Shown here piece after piece: positions 22,619-31,632 of a stretch of DNA of 52,794 bases. Location: the NCBI RefSeq assembly GCF_002399615.1, contig NZ_DHDZ01000049.1, positions 19,606-72,399 of the forward strand. The letters run 5' to 3'. How positions within the stretch are numbered: the stretch's first letter is position 1; each line of letters starts with the position of its first letter. This stretch comes from Pedobacter sp. UBA4863 (GTDB taxonomy: Bacteria; Bacteroidota; Bacteroidia; Sphingobacteriales; Sphingobacteriaceae). Below the pieces are notes generated by a model that saw only the letters and a list, made by a program, of their open reading frames with translations, made no database searches and was not told the DNA's origin. Both the position numbers and the translations under genes were made by a program.

Positions 22619-25600
22619 ATGCAAAAAAAGTGTCTCATAGGTTTTTCAAGGTACGGTGTATTTTTTCTGTTCTTATTAACGCTAGGTGCGTTAGTAGAGG
22701 TTAAGGCGCAGCAAAATGGAACTGTATCGGGGAAAATTTCTGATGTAAACGGCATAGCGCTTACGGGTGCAAGTGTCAAAGTGGTACAGCTAAATCGGGT
22801 TGTAACTACAGATGTTTCTGGAAATTATAGGGTGCAAGTTCCCGCTGGCGTTTATACGCTCGAAGTTTCATTTATTTCTTTTGTTAAACAGAAAAAAGAA
22901 CAAATAGTGGTTAAGGCCGCCACTACTACAAGTGTAAACTTTACTTTACAGGAAGATAGGAGCGTGCTAAATGAAGTGGTAGTAACTGCGTTAAATATAG
23001 AACGTGATAAAAAAGCCTTAGGTTATGCCGTTACTACCATTGGCAACGAGCAGCTTACCGAAGCCCTTTCCAATAACTGGACCGATGCACTTTCTGGAAA
23101 AGTAGCAGGTTTAAATCTTGTTCGTTCTAACAGCGGCCCTACAGGCTCTGCTTCTATTATTTTAAGGGGAGAGAACAACCTAACGGGTAGCAACGATGCA
23201 CTAATTGTTGTTGATGGCGTTATTATTAACGGCGGTAGCGGTAGAATGAGCGGTGGTTCGGGTGCCTATTTAGACGAAACCGTTGTGGGCTATGGCAGTA
23301 GTGTAGAGGATATTAATCCGGATGATATTGAAAATGTAACCGTACTTAAAGGGCCAGGTGCGGCAGCATTATATGGTTCTAGGGGTGCAAACGGAGCAGT
23401 AATTATAACTACTAAATCGGGCAAGGCTAAGCAAAAAGGTATAGGTGTTAGTATAAATAGTAACACCGCCTTTGCTACCATTAACCGTATGCCTTCGTTG
23501 CAGTACGAATATGGGCAAGGGGTAGATGGAGCTAATTATTTCTCTTACGGAGCGTCGGTAGATGGGGCCGCTACAAACAGAACCACCAATGCTTATGGGC
23601 CAAAGTTTAATGGTCAGTATTTCTTTCAGTATGACCCAGTAACTAATGCGCAGGCTACCGAACGTACACTTTGGAGGCCTTATAAGAAAGGAGGTTTTAA
23701 CGATTTTTTTGAAACCGCTAAAACATTTACAAATAGCGTAAGTATTGATGGAGGAACGGATAAAACTACCGCTAGGTTTTCCTATACCAATGTGGGCAAT
23801 ACTTGGATAATTCCAAACACGGGCTACGATAGAAATACCGTCGCATTATCTGTTAATTCTAAGCCATCAAAAAATCTTCAAATTAGTTCTAAACTTAATT
23901 ATACCAATAAGGTTTCTGATAATTTACCAGCAGGTGGATATAACAATCAATCTATCATGTACGGTTATATTTTTTGGGCACCAAGTGCTCCTATTTCGTG
24001 GTTGCGAAACTATTGGGTGCCAGGCAAAGAAAATATTACCCAAAACACACCATTAACTTCGGGGCCAGATAATCCTTATTTAATTTCATACGAGATGTTG
24101 AATAAGCAGAACCGTAATTCGGTAACAGGTAATGTTTCGGCTACTTATCATATCGCTAAAGATTTCAGTTTAATGATTAGAACTTCGGTTGATTTAGCTA
24201 ATGATGCCCGTTCGCAGCAACGACCGTTTGATACCGAGAAATTTAAAAAAGGAATGTACCGTACACAAGATATTACTTCCAGAGAAGTTAATAGTGATTT
24301 CTTGTTGAAATATAAAACTAAGTTCACAAAAGATATTACTGTTGATGCATCGGTAGGTGGTGCTGCATTAAGAAATTCTTACAACAAAAATGAAGTAAGG
24401 GCAGACTCGCTACTATTTCCAGGGGTGTTTACTTTTGCAAATAGTGCCGGCCCATTGTGGACCAGCCCATACAGGTCAAGCTATGCTATCAACAGCTTAT
24501 ACGGTTTGGTTTCTACGAGCTACAAAGATTATTTATTCTTAGATGTTACGCTTAGAAACGATTGGAGCAGTTTATTGGCAAGTCCTACTAGCCGAGAAAA
24601 CGTTTCAATTATTTACCCTTCCGCAAATGCAAGTTTTATCCTTTCGCAAGTAGTTCTTTTGCCAAAGCAAATCAGTTATCTTAAGTTGAGGGCTTCGGCA
24701 TCGGGTGTGGGTAGTGGAGGTAATACGCCTTACAATACAGCATTTTCTTTTTTAGCCGACCCTGCTTATTCTGGAGGTTTATATAATCCTTCTAGGTTAA
24801 AAAATCCAAATCTTAAACCTTTATACACTTATAGTTACGAGGCAGGTATAGAGCTACAGCTTTTTCATAACAGAATAGGTTTAGATTTGGCAGTGTACAC
24901 CGCCGATACAAAAGATCAAATTCTTTACTCCTTGTTAGACCAATCTGTTGGTTTTAGGGATATTGTAGTAAACGCTGGAAATGTGCGTAATAAAGGAATA
25001 GAAATAGCATTAAATGGTACGCCAGTTAAGGTTAGAAACGGATTAACTTGGAATATTAATACTACTTTTTCTGCGAATAAAAATAAAATCATTGAGCTTT
25101 CCGATTATTTAGAATCGTTTACATTACAAAACGGTCCGGGTAGTAATGGTTTTATTGTTGCCAATGTTGGCGGTAGTATGGGCGATTTGTATGGCCGTGG
25201 CTATCTTCGTTCTCCAGATGGTCAGATTGTTTACAACAGCGGTATGCCTGTGCTTTCAGACGATTTGTTAAAGCTGGGAAATACCATGCCGCAATGGAAA
25301 GGAAGTATTCAAAATCAATTCAAGTACAAAAATTTCTCTATGGGATTTCTTTTTGATGCCCAATATGGCGCTGTAGCCTATTCGTTAACCCAAGGTAAAA
25401 TGGCAGTACAAGGAAAAACCACCTCAACGTTGCCGGGAAGATATAACGGCATTGTAGGCGATGGTGTAATGCGCAATCCGGATGGAAGCTATAGCCCTAA
25501 TACAGTAGTTGCAGAAGATTTGTCTGCCTACTACGATGCTCATTTTGGCACCAGTAATGTAGAGGGCGCTACTTTTTCTACTGATTTTATAAAGTTAAGA

Positions 25601-25825
25601 GAGGCTAGACTAGACTATACGCTAAAAGCGAAAGCGGCAAAGAAACTAGGTTTGCAACGAGCAACATTAGGTGTTTTTGGCAGAGATTTGTTTATTTGGT
25701 CAACATGGCCAGGCTTCGACCCAGAATTCGGAACATTAAGTGGTTCAGAGATCAATAGAGGTTTCGAAACGGGACAGTTTCCCTCAACAAGAACATTTGG
25801 GGTTAATTTAATTGTAGGATTTTAA
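22619..25825 (+). CDS. SusC/RagA-family TonB-dependent outer-membrane transporter
   Basis: 1068 residues: signal peptide (to about 30, VKAQQ), CarboxypepD_reg-like domain (about 32-115), a TonB-box-like stretch NEVVVTAL, plug domain with LSGKVAGLNLV, LRGENNL, DALIVVDGV and DDIENVTVLKGPGAAALYG, then a 22-strand barrel ending FGVNLIVGF. With its SusD partner 11 bp downstream it forms an outer-membrane importer driven by TonB-ExbBD. No glycosidase follows; phosphoesterases do, so the cargo is inferred to be a phosphorus-containing compound or a product of its hydrolysis. There is no FecR/sigma or HTCS gene beside it, so regulation must come from elsewhere. Confidence 0.95.
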   Translation: MQKKCLIGFSRYGVFFLFLLTLGALVEVKAQQNGTVSGKISDVNGIALTGASVKVVQLNRVVTTDVSGNYRVQVPAGVYTLEVSFISFVKQKKEQIVVKAATTTSVNFTLQEDRSVLNEVVVTALNIERDKKALGYAVTTIGNEQLTEALSNNWTDALSGKVAGLNLVRSNSGPTGSASIILRGENNLTGSNDALIVVDGVIINGGSGRMSGGSGAYLDETVVGYGSSVEDINPDDIENVTVLKGPGAAALYGSRGANGAVIITTKSGKAKQKGIGVSINSNTAFATINRMPSLQYEYGQGVDGANYFSYGASVDGAATNRTTNAYGPKFNGQYFFQYDPVTNAQATERTLWRPYKKGGFNDFFETAKTFTNSVSIDGGTDKTTARFSYTNVGNTWIIPNTGYDRNTVALSVNSKPSKNLQISSKLNYTNKVSDNLPAGGYNNQSIMYGYIFWAPSAPISWLRNYWVPGKENITQNTPLTSGPDNPYLISYEMLNKQNRNSVTGNVSATYHIAKDFSLMIRTSVDLANDARSQQRPFDTEKFKKGMYRTQDITSREVNSDFLLKYKTKFTKDITVDASVGGAALRNSYNKNEVRADSLLFPGVFTFANSAGPLWTSPYRSSYAINSLYGLVSTSYKDYLFLDVTLRNDWSSLLASPTSRENVSIIYPSANASFILSQVVLLPKQISYLKLRASASGVGSGGNTPYNTAFSFLADPAYSGGLYNPSRLKNPNLKPLYTYSYEAGIELQLFHNRIGLDLAVYTADTKDQILYSLLDQSVGFRDIVVNAGNVRNKGIEIALNGTPVKVRNGLTWNINTTFSANKNKIIELSDYLESFTLQNGPGSNGFIVANVGGSMGDLYGRGYLRSPDGQIVYNSGMPVLSDDLLKLGNTMPQWKGSIQNQFKYKNFSMGFLFDAQYGAVAYSLTQGKMAVQGKTTSTLPGRYNGIVGDGVMRNPDGSYSPNTVVAEDLSAYYDAHFGTSNVEGATFSTDFIKLREARLDYTLKAKAAKKLGLQRATLGVFGRDLFIWSTWPGFDPEFGTLSGSEINRGFETGQFPSTRTFGVNLIVGF

Positions 25826-25836
25826 CAATAAATCAC

Positions 25837-27297
25837 ATGAAGAAGATAAAATATTTCATAGGGATTGGTTTAAGCGTAACATTGCTGTCCCTTTCATGTA
25901 CAAAGAATTTTTCGGAACTAAACACAGATCCGAATACTTCGGAAAAGGTGCTGGCCGAAAATTTATTGGCACGAGCGTTGGTAAAGACTGTAGAGAACAA
26001 TATGAATCGTAGCCGCACCATTACTAACGAATTAATGCAGGTAACTGTAAATACATTGGTAGAAACCGATCGAATATTTAGATACGATATTAGACGTAAT
26101 ATTCCGGAGGCTCCATGGAACAGTTGGTATGCGCAGTTAACTAATTTTAAGGATATTTATAAATTTGCCAAAGAAAATAACGCTGATGAAAACAATAGTA
26201 AGACCTATATGGCAATTTCGCTAATTTGTCAGGCTTGGGTGAGTTCTATCATTACCGACACCTTTGGAGATGTGCCTTATAGCGAGGCTAACATGGGTAA
26301 AGAAGGTATTTATGCGCCAAAATTCGATCTTCAAAAAGATATTTATGCAGATATATTTGCGAAGTTAGAAGAAGCAAATACCTTGTTGAAAACAACTACC
26401 AAAAACGTTAATTCTATATCAGACCCTGTTTATAAAGGAAATGTAGCCTTATGGCGTAAATTTGGTAATTCGCTGTACTTAAGGTTGCTGATGAGGGTTT
26501 CGGGTAAGGCAGAGGTGGCCGCTAATGCCGTAGCAAAAATCAAAGAAATGGTAGATCAAAATCCGGCCAATTATCCGCTTATTAATTCTAACGACGAATC
26601 TGCCATTTTGAAATGGACTGGAGTACCTCCTTATAATTCGCCTTTTGCCAATATGCAAAATTCAGATTGGCGTTATCCAAAAGCTTGTAGCTTTTTTGCT
26701 GATAAATTAGACTTTTCTAATGATCCATGTACAAGCAAATGGCTAACCACCTATAATGGCTCGTATGAAGGTATCCCGAGTGGTTATACCTATGGCGAAA
26801 CACCAGAAACCAGATCTTACTTGCAATACCTAACTACCGAACCGCTGTTGGGTAATATGCTAAATTATGCAGAAGTACAGTTGTTATTGGCAGAAGCGGC
26901 AATAAAAGGTTGGGTAACTGCAAAAACACCTAAAGAATATTACGAAGCGGGAGCTACTGCCCGAATTACACTTTGGGGGCGCAGTGTTGGCTCTTACTTA
27001 AGCGGCACTTTAATAGCTTGGAATGATGCTGATGCAATTCAGGACAAAATGGAGAAAATTCATTGGCAAAAATATTTAGCGTTGTTTTATACAGATATGC
27101 AAGTTTGGATTGAATATCGTAGAACCGGCCATCCGGTATTGCCTAAGGGGCCAGGTTTAAGAAACAATGGAATGATGCCTAATAGACTGTATTATCCTGT
27201 TTCTCTTCAGGCAACTAATGTTACCAACTATAATAAAGCCCTTGCCATACAAGGACCAGATGATTTGGATTCGATGAGTTGGTGGCAAAAACCATAG
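25837..27297 (+). CDS. SusD/RagB-family surface lipoprotein
   Basis: 486 residues with a lipoprotein signal (lipobox LSLSC, Cys near residue 21). The start of the mature part, NFSELNTDPNTS, is typical of the SusD-like_2 branch, as are the TPR-like helices and DTFGDVPYSEA; the C-terminal region is rich in Trp and Tyr, up to SMSWWQKP. SusD proteins lie on the SusC barrel and bind the ligand as a lid. The gene starts 11 bp after susC, so the pair is co-transcribed. Ligand residues cannot be deduced from sequence alone. Confidence 0.93.
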   Translation: MKKIKYFIGIGLSVTLLSLSCTKNFSELNTDPNTSEKVLAENLLARALVKTVENNMNRSRTITNELMQVTVNTLVETDRIFRYDIRRNIPEAPWNSWYAQLTNFKDIYKFAKENNADENNSKTYMAISLICQAWVSSIITDTFGDVPYSEANMGKEGIYAPKFDLQKDIYADIFAKLEEANTLLKTTTKNVNSISDPVYKGNVALWRKFGNSLYLRLLMRVSGKAEVAANAVAKIKEMVDQNPANYPLINSNDESAILKWTGVPPYNSPFANMQNSDWRYPKACSFFADKLDFSNDPCTSKWLTTYNGSYEGIPSGYTYGETPETRSYLQYLTTEPLLGNMLNYAEVQLLLAEAAIKGWVTAKTPKEYYEAGATARITLWGRSVGSYLSGTLIAWNDADAIQDKMEKIHWQKYLALFYTDMQVWIEYRRTGHPVLPKGPGLRNNGMMPNRLYYPVSLQATNVTNYNKALAIQGPDDLDSMSWWQKP

Positions 27298-27324
27298 CAA
27301 AAAATAAACCTTAACTACAAAAGG

Positions 27325-28578
27325 ATGAAAAAGATATTCTTATTTTTCTTAGTGTTGGCTGGCTTAGCTTTCACTATTTCATGTAAAAAAGAAGAAAAGG
27401 TTACTGGAAAACCCAGCCCTTTGATTTCTGTAACAGACATTAAATCGATGTTTAATGAAAGCCCATTAGTGTTAAAGGCCGAAAATATGATGGGAGCCAC
27501 TAGCATTTGTGGTATCGTTATCTCTGATCCGGTAAATGGTAACTCGCCTGATGGACTGGTAATTGTGCAAAGTTATCGCCGTAAGCAATTAAGAGGCATT
27601 GCCTTAGCTTTAGGTGCTGAGGCGAGCCAGTACACCGCAGGCGATTCTATTGTGGTAAAAGTGGATGGCGCAACGCTGGAAAGAGTAAATGGAATGCTAC
27701 AGATTACCAAATTGCAAAGTGGAGCAATAGCAAAAATATCTGCCAATAATGAGCAGAAAACAAATGTTATAGGTACTAATTTTTCCGAGCTGCTTAAAAA
27801 TACCTCCTTATATGAAAATACCCTAGTTAAGTTACAGAACGCTATTTTTGATAGTTCTACAGGTACTACCACTTATGCTGGTGATCATATAATTACCGAT
27901 TTTTTTAATAATGTAACTTTACGTACCAATGCACAAGCTACTTTTGCCTCGGAGGAGATTGCTAATTTTGCCGATTATATTGGCATTGCCTATCCTTTTG
28001 TTGTAAATGGGGCTGCGTCTGCTTACATACAAATAAGAAGTTTAGCTGATGTGGCACCAAAGGTAATAGAGCCTTATAGACCAGGGCAACTGTATGCTAA
28101 TTTTCCTGAAGGCTGGGAAGTGGCAAGTTCAATTGCCGCAAAAACATCGGCTTCGGGAGGTAATAAATCGGAACATAAAACAGGTGTTTGGAACATGACG
28201 GGATCTGCCTATATTTTAACTGGAGCACAATTTAAAAAAGATGCCAGGGCTGCAATGTTTCCAGTTACCGCCGCAGAAATTAGTATGAATTTTGATGTGC
28301 TGTATGGTGCTTCTAAAGTGTCGTTCTATTATGCTATTGCCAACCCAACTAATGCAAATGATATGAAAGGAGGCAAGGTACAGGCATCTTATTCTGTAGA
28401 TGGCGGGGTAACCTGGGTTGATTTAGGACCGAAATTAGAAGTGCCTACTTCCAATCTTGCTAACCTATATTTTGCAGAGTACACCCTTGATATTAGAGGT
28501 CCCTTTAGATTAAGGTTTGTGCCAGATCCAGGTTATGGCCGTGTGGCCATTGATGATATTGCCATTTATCAGAATTAA
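27325..28578 (+). CDS. DUF5689-domain surface lipoprotein
   Basis: 417 residues. The signal peptide ends in TISC and the mature N-terminus is CKKEEK, a Lys-plus-acidic stretch like the Bacteroidota surface export signal. Residues about 35-250 match the DUF5689 domain (ISVTDIKSMF, GIVISDPVNGN, GDSIVVKVDGATLERVNGMLQITKL). The last 150 residues look like a jelly-roll carbohydrate-binding-like domain (VSFYYAIAN, VQASYSVDGGVTWVDL, RLRFVPDPGYGRVAIDDIAIY). Such proteins accompany SusCD pairs and probably help to capture substrate. It starts 27 bp after the SusD gene and is followed by a hairpin. Confidence 0.78.
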   Translation: MKKIFLFFLVLAGLAFTISCKKEEKVTGKPSPLISVTDIKSMFNESPLVLKAENMMGATSICGIVISDPVNGNSPDGLVIVQSYRRKQLRGIALALGAEASQYTAGDSIVVKVDGATLERVNGMLQITKLQSGAIAKISANNEQKTNVIGTNFSELLKNTSLYENTLVKLQNAIFDSSTGTTTYAGDHIITDFFNNVTLRTNAQATFASEEIANFADYIGIAYPFVVNGAASAYIQIRSLADVAPKVIEPYRPGQLYANFPEGWEVASSIAAKTSASGGNKSEHKTGVWNMTGSAYILTGAQFKKDARAAMFPVTAAEISMNFDVLYGASKVSFYYAIANPTNANDMKGGKVQASYSVDGGVTWVDLGPKLEVPTSNLANLYFAEYTLDIRGPFRLRFVPDPGYGRVAIDDIAIYQN

Positions 28579-28586
28579 TTTTTCAT

Positions 28587-28618
28587 AAAAAGGTGCCTGT
28601 ATATTACAGGCGCCTTTT
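28587..28618 (+). terminator. hairpin between the lipoprotein and the phosphoesterase genes
   Basis: A 13-bp stem (28588-28600 with 28606-28618, one G-U pair) with a short T tract. The next ATG is only 14 bp away, so there is no room for a separate promoter and read-through is expected. It may lower expression of the downstream enzymes relative to SusCD. Confidence 0.65.
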
Positions 28619-28632
28619 AATAATTTTCAAAA

Positions 28633-29763
28633 ATGATTTCTTATTCCATTTTATCGGTATTTAATCCAAACAGGAAGATAATTGTTCTTTATTCTTTTTT
28701 GTGCTTTGTGTTGCTTGGTGCGGGTTATAAGCACTTTGGTGCTAATGATAAGCAAGCAATTGCCTTTACCCAAGCGGCCAAAGATAAATACTTTCAAATT
28801 GCTGTTTTAGGCGACACCCAATATTATACCGCCGAGAAATATGGTGGTAGCATGAACATGTTCTATAATCAGATTGATTGGATAACCGCCAATGCTGAGC
28901 AAGAAAAAATAGCTTATGTGGTGCACGTTGGAGATATAACTGACCACGGCGATGCTAAACCTATAGAATGGGAGAGGGCTAAAGATGCGATGTATCGTTT
29001 AGAGAAACCGCGTCCAGGTTTGCCGCATGGCATTCCTTATGGTGTGGCAGTTGGTAATCACGACCTTAGGCCTAACGGCGATCCTAATGGTACAAAAGAA
29101 GGTTACACTAAATATTTTGGGAGAGATCATTTTAAAGGTAGAAACTATTACGGCGGCTCTTATAACGATGAAAGCTCTAGCGCCAATCACTACGATATTT
29201 TCTCGGCAAATGGAGAAAGTTTTATTGTGCTTTATTTAGTGTTTAATGAAAAAAGCAGTAAAAACCAGTTTTACGATGCCAAATTAGAGGAATCTGTTTT
29301 TAACTGGGGCGAGAAAGTATTAAAAGAACATGCGGATAAAAAGGCAATTATTGTAAGTCATAGTATTTTAAAGAAAGACAATTCTAGCAACAGCAATTTT
29401 GTTGCAGGCGAGGGTAACACGCCTAAGAAAGGTCTTTTCACCTCGCAAGGCAAAATGATTTTTGAGAAGTTTAAACATTCGTCGAATGTTTTTATGATGC
29501 TTTGTGGGCATAGAAGCGGCGAGGCCTATCGGGTAGAAAATTATAATGGAAGAACCATAAAAATCTTCTTGACAGATTATCAATCTAGGAGAAACCCACC
29601 TCACGGAGAAACCGATAGAAACGGAGGTAACGGCATTTTAAGGTTAATGAAATTTGACCAAGCTAATCAAAAATTACAGTTAAGAACTTTTATCCCTCAA
29701 AAAGATAATTTGTTAGAAGAAACAGATGAGGATAGTAACTTCTCGACATCACTTTATAAATAA
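28633..29763 (+). CDS. membrane-anchored or exported calcineurin-like metallophosphoesterase
   Basis: 376 residues with an N-terminal hydrophobic segment (about 15-34) acting as a signal or anchor. Metallophosphoesterase motifs are in order: LGDTQ (the first-motif His replaced by Gln), HVGDITDHG, VGNHD, VSHS and CGHRSG. The Gln in the first motif also occurs in some phosphodiesterase branches. It removes phosphate from mono- or diesters outside the cytoplasm. It is the first of five consecutive phosphoesterase genes; the next gene starts 2 bp after its stop. Confidence 0.88.
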   Translation: MISYSILSVFNPNRKIIVLYSFLCFVLLGAGYKHFGANDKQAIAFTQAAKDKYFQIAVLGDTQYYTAEKYGGSMNMFYNQIDWITANAEQEKIAYVVHVGDITDHGDAKPIEWERAKDAMYRLEKPRPGLPHGIPYGVAVGNHDLRPNGDPNGTKEGYTKYFGRDHFKGRNYYGGSYNDESSSANHYDIFSANGESFIVLYLVFNEKSSKNQFYDAKLEESVFNWGEKVLKEHADKKAIIVSHSILKKDNSSNSNFVAGEGNTPKKGLFTSQGKMIFEKFKHSSNVFMMLCGHRSGEAYRVENYNGRTIKIFLTDYQSRRNPPHGETDRNGGNGILRLMKFDQANQKLQLRTFIPQKDNLLEETDEDSNFSTSLYK

Positions 29764-29765
29764 TA

Positions 29766-30683
29766 ATGAAGAAATCGGCATTTTTTCTGTTTTTAGTACT
29801 GCTATTGGCTTTTGCCAGTAGTAAAGCGCAACAGCCGCCTAATACTTTAAAAGTTTTAGATTACAATTCGCTTCATGGTTTTAATGGCGATAGCTTAATA
29901 CGTGCGAAATACATTTCTTGGGTAAAAACTGTCGCTCCTGATGTAGTGATGTACCAAGAAATGATTGGTTTTTCTAAAGCCGAACTTAAAACGTTTGCTA
30001 AAAAGTACGGTCATTCTTTTTCGGTAATTATGAGTAAAGAAACGGGTTACGATGTAACGCATCCTATAGCGATAACCTCTAAATACCCTCTTGATAAAGT
30101 TGAAATGCATAATGATAAAATGTGGCATGGGTATGTGTATGCCCAAATAAAAAACCTACATTTTATTGCTACCCATTTAGCGCCATTTACCCTAAAGGAC
30201 AGACAGCAGGATATCGAGCTAATTTTGAACAAGGTTAAAACCTTTCCTAAAAGTGCAAAGGTGTTAGTAGGAGGAGATTTTAATTCGTTTGCAAGATTTG
30301 ATTCCGCAAATTATGATGAGAAATTGCTTAATTCAATGTTGCGTTTAGAAGGAAGATTGGAGCCAAAAAGTGGCACACCTATCGTTAAAAATAGAACAAT
30401 CTATCGAAATAACCTTAACAATGGCGCTATAGATTTTTCGGTAACAGATAAAATGATTGACGCAGGTTTTGCAGATGCTTATTTCTTTCTACATAAATCT
30501 TTTAAAAATAGCGTGCCTGTAAAAAGCCAAATGAAGAAGAATTCCATCTTGAGACGAGTAGATTATATCTGGGTTAATAAGCCCTTGGCAAAAAAAATGG
30601 TATATGCCGATATTATTCAAGACAGTATTACCCATGTTATTTCCGATCATTACCCTACTGTAGCAACGTTTAAGCTAAATTAA
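29766..30683 (+). CDS. exported endonuclease/exonuclease/phosphatase (EEP) family hydrolase
   Basis: 305 residues with a Sec signal peptide (cleavage near SSKAQ). The EEP fold motifs are present: DYNSLHG with the metal-binding Asn, the catalytic Glu in YQEM, ATHLAPF, GGDFNSF, RRVDYIW and the C-terminal ISDHYPT. This superfamily includes sphingomyelinases, inositol-polyphosphate phosphatases and nucleases. Neighbouring GDPD and PafA genes favour a phosphodiester such as a phospholipid head group or nucleic acid, but the choice cannot be made from sequence. Tightly packed (2 bp and 1 bp gaps). Confidence 0.88.
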   Translation: MKKSAFFLFLVLLLAFASSKAQQPPNTLKVLDYNSLHGFNGDSLIRAKYISWVKTVAPDVVMYQEMIGFSKAELKTFAKKYGHSFSVIMSKETGYDVTHPIAITSKYPLDKVEMHNDKMWHGYVYAQIKNLHFIATHLAPFTLKDRQQDIELILNKVKTFPKSAKVLVGGDFNSFARFDSANYDEKLLNSMLRLEGRLEPKSGTPIVKNRTIYRNNLNNGAIDFSVTDKMIDAGFADAYFFLHKSFKNSVPVKSQMKKNSILRRVDYIWVNKPLAKKMVYADIIQDSITHVISDHYPTVATFKLN

Positions 30684-30684
30684 T

Positions 30685-31626
30685 ATGAAAAATATTCTTA
30701 ATTATAGATTGCTAATTGTTCTTGTCTTGCTAACTATGGTGCAATTGCCAAAAGTAATGGCACAAGGTAAGAGGCTTAACACGTTGAACATACAGTCAAG
30801 CACAGATTTAAAAGATTTCTTTAAGTACACCGAAGATCGTATTCCATTAATATGTGGGCACAGAGGTGGTGCGCAAGAGTTTTATCCCGAAAATTCGATA
30901 GCGGGCTTAGCGTACATACTCTCAAAAATGCCTGCTTTTTTTGAAATTGATCCACGACTTACCAAAGATAGCGTTGCTGTGGTATTACATGATGCAACAC
31001 TAGACAGAACAACTACTGGTACTGGTAAACTGTCTGATTACACTTGGGAAGAGGTCAAAAAAATGAGATTGAGAGACCGAAAGGGCAAGATAACCCCTTA
31101 CAGGGTGCACACCTTAGACGAAGTTTTGCAATGGGCGAAAGGCAAAACTATTTTAATGATAGATAAGAAAGATGTACCGCTGCAACAACTTTATGAAAGC
31201 ATTAAAAGAAATAAAGTAGAAGCTAACGTTTTAATTTCTGCTTACACACCAGAAGAAGCTGCTTTCTATTTTGCTAAAGATAAAAATCTAATGTTCGAAA
31301 TATTTGTATCTAACGAAGAGAAATTGAAGCAATACGAGGATACCGGCATTCCGCATGAAAATATGGTAGCCTATGTTGGGCAACCTAAAAAGAAAAGCTT
31401 TTATAATTTATTGCACAGTAAAGGCATGATGATATTTGTTTACACTGCTAAGGTAATGGAGAAGGAGAAAGATGAAGACATAAGGACGCAGTCGTATAAA
31501 AAAACAATTACCAGTGGTGTAGATATTCTTTTAAGCGACAGGGCTTTGGAGGCTTATGATGCTGTGAAGGAGTTTTATCCTAAAACAAGTACAAAAAGTA
31601 AATATTTTATAGACAAAAAACGTTAA
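30685..31626 (+). CDS. exported glycerophosphodiester phosphodiesterase
   Basis: 313 residues with a signal peptide (cleavage near VMAQG). GDPD motifs: GHRGG, PENSIAGL, FEIDPRLTKD, LHDATLDRTT and KGMMIFVYT. It converts glycerophosphodiesters into glycerol 3-phosphate and an alcohol. It has no lipobox, in contrast to the paralogue at 12202; the two share LDRTTTG and the same order of blocks but are clearly diverged. Its place between an EEP hydrolase and PafA suggests a cascade in which diesters become monoesters and then free phosphate. Confidence 0.9.
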   Translation: MKNILNYRLLIVLVLLTMVQLPKVMAQGKRLNTLNIQSSTDLKDFFKYTEDRIPLICGHRGGAQEFYPENSIAGLAYILSKMPAFFEIDPRLTKDSVAVVLHDATLDRTTTGTGKLSDYTWEEVKKMRLRDRKGKITPYRVHTLDEVLQWAKGKTILMIDKKDVPLQQLYESIKRNKVEANVLISAYTPEEAAFYFAKDKNLMFEIFVSNEEKLKQYEDTGIPHENMVAYVGQPKKKSFYNLLHSKGMMIFVYTAKVMEKEKDEDIRTQSYKKTITSGVDILLSDRALEAYDAVKEFYPKTSTKSKYFIDKKR

Positions 31627-31632
31627 CCATTA

